NCBI GenBank assembly: GCA_964017195.1
Contig: OZ024895.1
Coordinates: 25,438,375 to 25,502,374 of the forward strand
Reading direction: 5' to 3'
From: Siderastrea radians
Lineage: Eukaryota > Cnidaria > Anthozoa > Scleractinia > Rhizangiidae
Length of the DNA stretch: 64,000 nt
This document shows, one piece after another, positions 54,679-64,000 of this stretch. The notes under the pieces were generated by a model. The model was not told where the DNA came from, did not search any database, and worked only from the letters and a program-made list of their open reading frames with translations. Positions within the stretch are counted from its first letter, which is position 1. The number at the start of each line of letters is the position of its first letter. The translations under genes and the position numbers were made by a program.

Positions 54679-57600
54679 TCACCGAACTTTCATGCAGGAC
54701 ATGAAACTAGTGCCTTCCTTGCCTGTCCCCCTCCCTGTGGGTTTCTTGGATTTCTGCTGAGTGGCAAAACATTTCCACAGTCGCAGAGTCTCATCAGCAG
54801 CAGCGGATGCCACATACTGGCCATCAGGTGACATAGTCATTTGAAGAACACGTGCCGTGTGACCAGTCAGCTCAGTTACACGTGTCATAGCTGGGTATTT
54901 CCAGATCGTGAGCTGATACTGTGAGAATCCATGGCCTGATACTAACTCCTTGTATTCTTTGGACCACAAAAGGCCACACACCTACAATATGAAATTTAGG
55001 GAAGGAGGTTGTTAAAACCAACAGGTACAACTAGTCAACAAAATGGATACCTGCATGTGTGCACAAACATAAGCAAGAAGTTCACAAGTCTTGACTTGGA
55101 ACCTAGTCTAGGAATATTGTGGAAAACACAAGTAAGCTGCACAAGTATCATAATTTCTACAAGGAATTAATCAGGATCCTTCTATGTGACTACAATTCAG
55201 TTTTCAAGATTTTGTTGAGAGTTTCAATGTTACACTCATCCTGTGAGATGAATATGAAACACTAGGTGCTGAAGTATGGAATTTTGTGTTAGTATAAGTT
55301 GCATATAATCCCTTACAGACGCACCTGACTGTTTGTATCCACATTGTTGAGGCAAGATCCTGTATTCGCATTCCAAAACCGGATATGGCGATCAGCAGTA
55401 CCTCCTCCACTTGCCAGGATATTTGGTTGCCATGGACACCAAGCCACTGCCTAAAAATTAGGATAAATTAAGGCATATAATGATACTTCATTTTAATGGA
55501 TACTTCATTTTAATATTTTAATGGATTTCACACACTGCAAACATCCATGTTACTGTACAAAGTGTACACATACTTTTTTTTTTTTGGGAAAAATACATTT
55601 TTTACAAGTTGTTGAAAAAAACTTGTGAATTACATGTAAGAGGCACTCTTGGGGCAGGCATTACCTTGACTGCAGCCTGGTGATGTGTTAGTGTGTGCAG
55701 TGGAGTAGCATCTTCACCATGAGCCCAAATATTAAGCACATTATCATTGCCACCACTGGCCAGCAGCTTGCCGTCAGGGGACCACTCAAGCCCGCACACT
55801 TCCTGGTTATGACCCAGCAAGGACCCTACATGATGAGATGCTACTCGGACGTCATGGTGATGGATGGCACCACTGCGTGAACCACTAAAAAGAAAAGAAA
55901 GTGTCGATATAAGTGTTTTCTCGAGAATGGATTATTTATTCCAACTTAGGGGTCTTGGACAAGTAACAAAACTCTTTGCAATCAGTTTCCAGTTCATTCC
56001 ATGTGAAATGTAACACTATTAGAGATTTTGTCCGATTGTTAACCCTTTGAGTAGGGTTTACTATGCAGGTGGTTTAGCCCCAACTCCATTTAAGACAAAA
56101 ATTTCACGCTCTCCTTACCCTGTTTATTACAAGAATTGATACTATACAATATACAATACTGCTTATCCATTTTCATTCAATGATTTGTAAAATTCCTAGA
56201 TTTTGTTGAAAGGAAGGTTGGATAGCAGCCAGACCTGCAGAAAATGTCCTGGAATTTTGTTTTCAGTAACTAAAGGGCACTCACGTACCCTGTTTATGAC
56301 AGCATCTTGTCAAACCCATACCCTGTTTATGAAACCACACCACACCCCATCAGTGGCATATCCCCTTATAGGCTATATTTGCATTTGCTGCCCCCCCCCC
56401 CATCCAGTCTACAGGTTGTCAAACTGACAGAAGCAATACAACCTGGCACTATGTCAGGTATCACAATAGTATTAAGACAATTTCAGATACCACACAGCTC
56501 TTAACAATCTCTAATCTCACTGGACCTTGGTATCGTGTAGCTCTATTGTTTTCAGGGCTAGGGTCCATTGTTTTGTTATTTGTTCTATTGTTTTCTCAGC
56601 AAAGAGCTGTGTACCATCCGATAATTTATGCTAAAATTCCTTGGGGACACACACCTTGACAGGATGAAGGAGTTCCAAGCAAGTGACCCCACCCTAGCAG
56701 CATGGCCTTCCATCACACGCACACAATTAGACTGTGCTACATCCCACAACTAGTTTTAAAAGAGGAAAAAACATACTTCATTACATGATAGCCCAGCTTT
56801 ATCAAACACCTAAATGAATGAATAATTGCCCCTTCTGATCCAAAAACTTTAATATTCCAAAAACCCTTCAATTGGCTGTATGTTAAAATGAGAATAAATG
56901 GAATAACCTTGCTTGAAAAGACATACAAGTCAGCTGTATCAGAATTGTCATATCTGGAATATTGTGATTTATCTTTTAAAAACATACTAGATTCAAGAAA
57001 TATTTGGCATACTTGTGGCTCTGGAATCCCTGATCTAAGGGATTTTTTGTGATCATTCTGTGTATTTGTATTCTAAACCAAGGCCAGTCAAAAAATACAT
57101 TTGAAGCTGGTGATTTCTGGAATGGAGGTAAAAAAGGTTAATAAAAGTCAATCCTTTTACCTGGACCTGACCACAACTAATGCCGACACCTAAGATACTG
57201 CCCTGCCCAATCCAATTGATGCTGGAGATGTAATCTTCACCCTCCAACTGGATCAAATGGTGAGTTTCACCAGTCACTGGGTTCCATACGTAAACAGCAC
57301 CAGCCAAAGCAAGGGCTACTAGATTCACTGATCCCCAATCTAGCAAGTTTAGATCTGAATTCAACAAGCACCACCATTAATAATTATTAACTGTCAGCAA
57401 ACAAAACTAGAAATAAACTAATATATTAAACACCTTGGTTGACAGTCACCCCTGTGCCTGACCAATTTTGAATAAATGTTTAAAGCACTGACGATAAAAG
57501 AAGTTTTTCTATTTTGCATGAAAAGTACATTTGCTAATTGAGCAATTGTTGTAATGTGTTATTCCTGATAGACCAAGATGCAACACTAATCTCTAGAGTT

Positions 57601-59177
57601 TTCACATCCCTCAATATAAGAATTGTTGGTAACCAGAAACAAGAGAGGTTAATGGTAGTTCCTACTTTTTTGAGGTTGGAACTCTAGTATTGTGACTTAA
57701 GGATTTCCTGTAAAGATACTGGACTAGGTAATTACAGTTAGTGTTAATAGAAACATAACAATAGTACAGAACAGGGTTTGCTACTCTTTTACTGCTTTTG
57801 AGCAATAGCTCACATCAAGGGCACAACATTATGATAAAACCTTCAGTAACATTTCAATACCATTAACACAATCAAGAAGAAAGATGGTTACAAAAATGCC
57901 AACTTGAAATACCCATTTGAACCACTAAATTCTCCAAAGCAAGTTGGTAAAAGTCTTCATCCCATAATAAAACAGGAATAAGAAATTGAAGACTTACAAT
58001 AATCATCAAGCAAGTCGGGGGCATCAAGTATGCGATCCTCTGCTTGTGGAATATGTCTAGTTGACTTTGCTTTAGGAGCTGCCGGCTTGCTCTGACAGTA
58101 CAGCACCCTAAGCTTATTCTGATGTCCTGTATTAATAATTAATTTATCATTTGTAATTATTACAAATTGCAGTTTGACAGACTCAGCTATGCTGAAAGCT
58201 ACATGTAGCATGTCAATAATAATTATTCAATTATTAAATAAAACAAAGCATCAATTAATTCAAAATAGCAAACTTGAAAAGCATTGGGTAGGGGTAGGGG
58301 TAAAAATGTTGATCGTTTTGCCTCCTTGCAATTTTTTCGCCATAACTAATTCACTCCAAACCAACCAAGTCACAATTAATACAATCAGGTTTGTCCCCTA
58401 GTTACTGAGTTTGACTCCCAATATACTTTCAAAGGCTCATTTTGAACGAATGTTTAAGATGATTTTAAACATAAGATGAGCATTGATCAAGAACTGCTCC
58501 GACAGCTACCTTGTAGTCCCTTGGCTATTCTTCCTGAACACCAGAACCACTGCCTACAGAACCTGTTTGTTGCTGTAAATTAACCTATACCACGTAGAGT
58601 GAAGACCCCCCCCCCCCCCCCTCTACGCTTTGTGTGCATTGTGTACAGTAATATTGTGTTGCACTTAATGAACAAAACCTTCATTGGTGACAGGAGCGCC
58701 AGATTTGAAGTGGAGAATCTTAGAGCGGCCGGGATCATGGCCCAAGTTTTCCGCCAAAGTTGTCTGATACTCTGAGTTTCCTTCCACTTCCATGTCACAA
58801 CAAGCATCAGCTGCTTCACTTCCTTGCATAATCTGAAAATGACTCCACTCACAGTCCACAAGCGGTCTAGTTGGAATAAAGCGGTCCCCTCGTGGAGAAA
58901 GACCAAACTTTTTTGGAGACTTTTGCGGCGATTTCTTGGGTGACTTGCATGGAGTCTTCGCTTTCTTACCGGGAGTATAAGTTTGTGCCTTTGAAGACAA
59001 ATTCGAAATACTACGACTTCGAGAAGTTGCTTGGAGAGGGGACAAAGGTTTGCCAGTAGAGGCTAGATTCCTTTCTCTTTCTTTTCTTTGCCAACGAGGA
59101 AGAGGCCCTCTGGAAAGTGGAGCTTCGAGCTTCTTGAGGCAATCATTCACACCAGCTTCGAACTCGAATTGAGCCAT
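54679..59177 (-). CDS. CDC20: CDC20 (Fizzy), activator of the anaphase-promoting complex, seven exons
   Basis: CDS exons are 58679-59177, 57998-58126, 57161-57354, 56655-56749, 55665-55884, 55325-55450 and 54679-54981. All have GT-AG introns and compatible phases, giving 521 residues. CDC20 recruits substrates to the APC/C at metaphase and is held by MAD2 in the checkpoint. The C-box DRFIPTR is at 98-104. A KILH-type MAD2-binding motif (human KILR) lies near residues 153-156. '[10 protein letters not shown]' and 'DRILDAPDL' precede a seven-blade WD40 propeller ('LNLLDWGS', '[13 protein letters not shown]', '[20 protein letters not shown]', 'AADETLRLW'). The protein ends in Val-Arg rather than the usual Ile-Arg tail. 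FZR1/CDH1 is unlikely given the N-terminus and 'PRWQRK' motif. Confidence 0.95.
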
Positions 59178-59450
59178 GTATCTTCGCTATTAAAATAATA
59201 AATTAAAGAGCATATGAAGGGCATAGAATTGATGAATAAACAACAGTAAAGCAAAAAAAATATTGCAGTCTCTTACGGAAAACGTACCAATTGAAACGGT
59301 AAAATGTACAAAAATCCGCTTGAGACCTCTATATTTAAAACTTTGGCCTTTGTCGTTTTGCAAAGTTCGAAGCACGCGGCCATTTTTAAATACCAAATTC
59401 TCAATCCTGATTGGTTGATTGTTATGGCTTGGTTTCCCGCGGCAGCAAGC
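59178..59450 (-). promoter_or_regulatory. Likely CDC20 promoter with CCAAT and E2F-type sites
   Basis: On the minus strand, upstream of the CDC20 start, are a CCAAT box (59410-59414) and a GCGGGAAA E2F-type site (59433-59440). TTTAAA elements (about 59334-59339 and 59384-59390) lie closer to the gene. This mix is typical of cell-cycle-regulated promoters. The transcription start is unknown. Confidence 0.45.
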
Positions 59451-59559
59451 GGCAGCATCCTATGCGAGCCTCGTTTGGGCGAAATTGTTTGCAAGTATTT
59501 GCATTTGCACATTCCTTTTGTGAGAGGATTCTTTTCAAAAATTCATTGATTAAAAAATA

Positions 59560-60514
59560 CATTTTGTAACGGTTCGCTAATTACGCAAGAGTATGTGCAA
59601 GGATGTATTGTGTTATATACGTATACAAGTATTTTAGGTGTGCTGTAAGGCGTGATTAGGGCTATAAGAGTTTATATTAAATTTATTGAAGAATCATTCG
59701 AAGGCATCTCTCTGTCAACGTTACTTTGTTTCAGTTCGTTTGTAGGATTTGTATGTATTGAGAGGCCTTAGATATAAATCAGTTGCTGTATCGCTCGCTG
59801 TATGGACACGTAACATCAATAAACGAGATGCCCGTCTCTGATGCTGTGTGGTGTGTTTATTAAGATTAGTTACAAAATATTTGTAATCGTTTCCATTGGA
59901 TTAGAGTATAACTTCACAGGTTCACACTTCGAAACGAGGTTTGGTGTTAAATTATTTAAAAGCAGTCAACATTTGTTGAGCAACAAATTAGGGGTGAAAT
60001 GTTGCGAACAGTGTGTGATGTTGAATGTTGAAAATAGGTCATTCAATATGTCGAACGTTGTTGTAAGCGCATTTTGGACAAGTTTTCCGTCAATTTTTGT
60101 CCACTCCAACTTGTAACATGTATTTCTATCAAACGAATTCAGAGATTATTCATTAAATTTCATTTATTTATTTAGTTATTTATCTATTCAGGTGTTTGTC
60201 ATCGGGGCCCGGTTGTTCGAAAGCCGATTAGCGCTAATCTTGGGTTAAATGTTGTCCAAGGTTTCTGATTCTCTTGTTTAAAAGCGTTACCGCTGCTAAT
60301 TGGTCCGTGCACGGTTCGGCCAATTCAATTTTTCATTTTTTTCACTGAAATAGAAAAATCAATTTTTGTTTATTTTAACTGTTTGATGTTTATTTTAAAA
60401 TAGCGAAAAAATGTAACATGAATTAAAACACGAAATTTACACTGGTTTTAATTTTTTTTTTTTGTAATTTTAAATTAATTTAAAGTATTGAAAAAAAAGG
60501 TTATACTAAAAAAG
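59560..60514. other. Gene-free AT-rich stretch
   Basis: No ORF with domain features. AT-rich runs lead into the palindrome-ended elements. Short tandem TTATTTA occurs at about 60165-60185. Confidence 0.4.
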
Positions 60515-61297
60515 AATCAGTGTACCTTCGCGCCAATCGATTTTTGATTTTAAATTGAAAATACAAAATCAGAATTCTTGTGTTTTTCGATTTTCAAATA
60601 CAAATTGAAAATTGAAAATCAACCATTTTTTTCTGACTTTCGATTTTTCAGTTTTCTTTTCGTTGCAGAAAATGTAACATTGAAAATTAACTTTTTTCAG
60701 AAAATTTCAATTTTCAGTTTTCCTTTTTTCAGTTCTTTTCTACCGATTGAAAATAGAAAAATGAAGTTATTTGAACTTTTAATTTTAATTTAGAAAGTTA
60801 AATTTCATATTATTTCCATTTTTTATCTCAAAGCACTAAATCAAAACACTAAAAACAACAGAGGTTTCGGGGGGGGGGGGAGAGCCTCGCCCAATTCGCC
60901 CTCCCTAGGCAGTGCTTTTCTTGTTCTTTTCGCTTTATTTCCCTCTGTTCTCGGGCTGGATACGGTGGACGAGAAAGTTGCCCAAGTTTCGGAACTTTGT
61001 ATAGAAATTAACAACAAGATTGGGGACCAGCAAAGAAGGGAGCTAGCTTAATTTTTCCATTTTTAATCGGTAGAAGAGAAATGAAAAAAGGAAAATTGAA
61101 AATTGAAATTTTCTGAAAAAAGTTAATTTTCAATATTACATTTTCCGCAACGAAACGAAAGCTGAAAAATCGAAAGTCAGAAAAAATGGATGATTTTTAA
61201 TTTTTAAATTGTATTTGAAAATCGAAAAACACAAAAATTCTGATTTTGTATTTTCAATTTGAAATCAAAAATCGATTGGCGCGAAGGTACACGGATT
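60515..61297. mobile_element. Element A: 783-bp deletion derivative of the GTGTACCTTCGCGCC family
   Basis: The inverted ends AATCAGTGTACCTTCGCGCC and (inverse) AATCCGTGTACCTTCGCGCC extend into arms of about 300 bp of A/T-rich mirrored sequence. Between them, 60955-61047 keeps about 90 bp that match the start of the RING-like ORF of element B ('DEKVAQVSELCIEI') in the opposite orientation, followed by a sudden join to the other arm. No matching target duplication is visible. Confidence 0.75.
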
Positions 61298-61506
61298 TGG
61301 ACAGAACAAAACAAAGAATTCATTTTTCTATTTTTTCTCGAAAATAGAAAAATGGAAAAATGGTGCAACCAAGTGATGTTACCTCATTGTTTCATTTCTC
61401 CAATTTGTGTCGAAAAACAGAAATAAATAAAATAAATAAAATAAAAATAAATCAACTTTGTTTAACGAGGGTGACACACAACAGTCTAGGACTGACAAAC
61501 CTGTGG

Positions 61507-63180
61507 AATCCGTGTACCTTCGCGCCAATCGATTTTTGATTTTAAATTTGAAAATACAAAATCAGAATTTTTGTGTTTTTCGATTTTCAAATACAAATTG
61601 AAAATTGAAAATCATCCATTTTTTTCTGATTTTCGATTTTTCAGCTTTCTTTTCGTTACGGAAAATGTAATATTGAAAATTAACTTTTTTGAGAAAATTT
61701 TTATTTTCAATTGTCCTTTTCTCATTCCTCTTGTACCGATTGAAAGTAGAAAAATGAAGATATTTGAACCTTTGATTTTAATTTAGAAAGTCAAATTTGC
61801 TATTGATTCCACCTTTTATCTCAGAACACTAAATCAAAACACTAAAAACACCACAGTTTTCAGGGGGTACTCCCCCCTAGCCCTCCCCAGACAGTGTTTT
61901 TCTTGTTCTTTTCGCTGTATTTACCTCTGTTTTCGGGCTTAAGTATTATTTCTTCATAGAAAAGTCCTAAAAAATTATCAAGAAAAATGTTAAGAGCATA
62001 TCCTTGACGGGAGCGAAGTTTTTTTGTGTGCTAAATCTGTCACATATTTTGATCATCGCGCGCCGCTCACTTGGATAGAATGACTGAACAAGCAAACTAT
62101 AATTTTGCGCGCAGGTTCATGGAAATATTGTATTCGACGAGCAATATTGTTAAGATATGTAATTGTAATGATTAACATTTCTTTTTCAATAAAAATATCA
62201 ACTAATCTACAAATTAACACGGAAATTCTGGTCAAATACAATCAAAAAGCTAATAGTAGATGCTAACAAGTGAGCCCATGTTGATTTCAGAATCAAGTAC
62301 AATTCACTTCATCAGAACTAAAGTGACTTGCCACTTCAGTCCATTCTTTTATCAAATCAATAAGTGCATCCAATCCCCGAAAAATCAAAGTGGTTGCATG
62401 ATCAGTATTGCAATGTGGGTATGTAGTGTTGTCCGCCATCCACTGGCGCACACACGGATCACATCCCAAAATGCTGTTGCAGCACTGGGCCATGCGCACC
62501 TGCAGGCTCCATATGTCTCTGCAAATTGTGCAGGTGAGATTTGAAGTCACCTGTTCTTTGAATGTCGCTAGTTCCCTAGCCTGCGTGCAGACGTCACCTA
62601 TTTCCTTTGCTTCAAAGGAAATAGGAGACGTCTGCGCGCAGGCTACTAGTTCCCTTCTTTGCTGGTCCCCAATCTTGTTGTCAATTTCTACACAAAGTTC
62701 CGAAACTCGGGCAACTTTCTCGTCCACCGCATCCAGCCTCAGCATCAGCCCGAGAACAGAGGGAAAAAAAGCGAAAAGAACAAGAAAAGCACAGCCCAGG
62801 GAGGGCGAATTGGGTGACCCCCCACCCCTGAAAACTCTGCTGTTTTTAATGTTTTGATAAAGGGTTTTATAAAAAATGGAATCAATACGAAATTTGACTT
62901 TCTAAATTAAAATCAAACGTTCAAAAATCTTCATTTTTCGACTTTCAATCGGTACAAGAGAAATGAAAAAAGGAAAATTGAAAATTGAAATTTTCTGAGA
63001 AAAAGTTAATTTTCAATATTACATTTTCCATAACGAAAAGAAAGCTGGAAAATCGAAAATCAGAAAAAAATGGATGATTTTCAATTTTCAATTTGTATTT
63101 GAAAATCGAAAAACACAAAAATTCTGATTTTGTATTTTAATTTAAAATCAAAAATCGATTGGCGCGAAGGTACACGGATT
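61507..63180. mobile_element. Element B: 1,674-bp GTGTACCTTCGCGCC family member with a RING-like ORF
   Basis: Ends AATCCGTGTACCTTCGCGCC at both sides in inverse orientation, with arms of about 300 bp. CTGTGG flanks both sides (61501-61506, 63181-63186), a possible 6-bp target duplication. The body carries a 150-codon ORF on the minus strand. Superfamily unassigned. Confidence 0.75.
62293..62745 (-). CDS. RING-like zinc-finger ORF inside element B (probable transposon gene fragment)
   Basis: A 150-codon frame. Residues 1-55 are predicted coiled coil ('LDAVDEKVARVSELCVEIDN'). A C-x2-C pair ('TCTIC', about 72-76), 'CCNSILGCDPCVRQWM' and 'YPHCNTDHA' form a RING/U-box-like zinc-binding array with the order C-C...C-C...C-C...C-H. 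A Trp follows as in E2-binding RINGs. Similar proteins are common in coral genomes as repeat-associated genes, so this is probably cargo or a fragment of the autonomous parent of the family. An E3 ligase role is possible but not shown. The start Met may be internal, since coding-like sequence upstream has been lost in the arm. Confidence 0.5.
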   Translation of the reverse strand: MLRLDAVDEKVARVSELCVEIDNKIGDQQRRELVACAQTSPISFEAKEIGDVCTQARELATFKEQVTSNLTCTICRDIWSLQVRMAQCCNSILGCDPCVRQWMADNTTYPHCNTDHATTLIFRGLDALIDLIKEWTEVASHFSSDEVNCT

Positions 63181-63186
63181 CTGTGG

Positions 63187-64000
63187 AATCTGTGTACCTT
63201 CGCGCCAATCGATTTTTGATTTCAAATTGAAAACACAAGATCAGAATTTTTGTGTTTTTCGATTTTCAAATACAATTTGAAAATTAAAATCATCCATTTT
63301 TCAGTTTTCGTTTCGTTGCGGAAAAATCAACTTTTTTTAAAAAAAATATCAATTTTCAATTTTCCTTTTTTCCTTTTCTCTTCTACCGATTGAAAATGGA
63401 AAAATTAAGATATTTGAACTTTTGATTTTAATTTAGAAAGTCAAATTTCGTATTGACTCCACCCTTTATCTCAAAACACTAAATCAAAACGCTAAAAACG
63501 GCAGAGGTTTCGGGGGGGGGGGGGGACTCGCCCAATTCGCCCTCCCCAGGCAGTGCTTTCCTTCTTCTTTTAGCTCTATTTACCTCTGTTTTCGGGATAA
63601 AGTTTTATTTCTTCATAGAAAATCCTAAAATATGATCAAGAAAAATGTTAAGAGCATATCCTTGACTGGAGCGAGGTTTTTTTTTTTTTTGCGCTAATTC
63701 CCGTCACATGTTTTGATCATCGCGCGCCGCTCACTCGGATAGAATGACTGAACAAGCAAACAATATTTTGCGCGCAGGTTCATGGAAATATTAATTGTAT
63801 CCGACAAGTAATTGTAAAGATATGTAACCGTAATGTTTGTTTTTCAAAAAAAATCAACTAATCTACAAATTAACACAGAAATTCTGGTCAAATGCAATAA
63901 TTGTAGGTGTCAACAAGTTAGCCCATTTTGATTTCAAAATCGAGTACAATTCATTTCATCAGAACTAAAGTGACTCGCTACTTGTGACACGTCACACAAA
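63187..64000. mobile_element. Element C: next family member, running off the window
   Basis: Begins AATCTGTGTACCTTCGCGCC directly after the CTGTGG that follows element B. It repeats element B's left arm and body in the same orientation (for example GCGCGCCGCTCAC at 63722 and 62058, and CAACTAATCTACAAATTAACAC at 63856 and 62198, in part). The right end lies outside. Confidence 0.75.

Noticed and set aside
62408..62857. 149-codon plus-strand frame
   Set aside because: It is the antisense shadow of the RING-like ORF and runs into a transposon arm.

Overview
The window looks like genomic DNA of an animal, most likely an anthozoan cnidarian such as a coral. It holds two spliced host genes (a paired-like homeobox gene and CDC20) with canonical GT-AG introns, a dense and nested transposon landscape (BEL/Pao, Penelope-like, pogo/Tigger, Tc1-like, tRNA-derived SINE, many MITEs) and one end of an integrated double-jelly-roll DNA virus. 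The host assignment rests on the style of the genes and repeats, not on a database match.

Region 1-8701 is an AT-rich, compact, intronless viral block. The minus strand encodes a major capsid protein (cut by the window edge), a small basic Ala/Lys-rich protein, a penton-like protein and a coiled-coil structural protein. The plus strand encodes an A32/FtsK-like packaging ATPase, a fibre-like protein with repeated shaft motifs, a 37-codon ORF, a hydrophobic membrane-active candidate and a Cys-rich protein. A VLTF3-like late transcription factor lies on the minus strand. Most of these genes carry a TCTAA motif 11-17 bases before an ATG in a TATATATG context, which suggests a shared late promoter. 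The block ends in a 77-bp imperfect palindrome that abuts a broken BEL/Pao reverse transcriptase at its YVD(D) box.

Region 8702-24200 is retrotransposon debris: a minus-strand BEL/Pao fragment, and a second 5'-truncated BEL/Pao copy on the plus strand split by a 1,972-bp element with 9-bp target duplications. That element itself holds a palindromic TCGAT-rich MITE. Downstream are a SINE, a 50-bp minisatellite and smaller repeats.

Region 24264-33282 is a Tigger/pogo transposon with TA duplications. It carries a decayed transposase and, divergently, an intact HIRAN-domain ORF. A 5.9-kb element with 33-bp TIRs has inserted in the transposase gene; removing it with one GACC duplication rejoins the reading frame. 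Abutting the Tigger end is a Penelope-like retroelement (33289-39316, 12-bp duplication), itself interrupted by a foldback-like element with tandem-repeat arms (34844-36955, 8-bp duplication).

Region 39329-60500 is host sequence. It holds a three-exon Arx/Alx-like homeobox gene and a seven-exon CDC20 gene, both on the minus strand, with scattered MITEs between them. Region 60515-64000 holds three related palindrome-ended elements; the intermediate-sized one carries a RING-like ORF and the smallest is an internal-deletion derivative.
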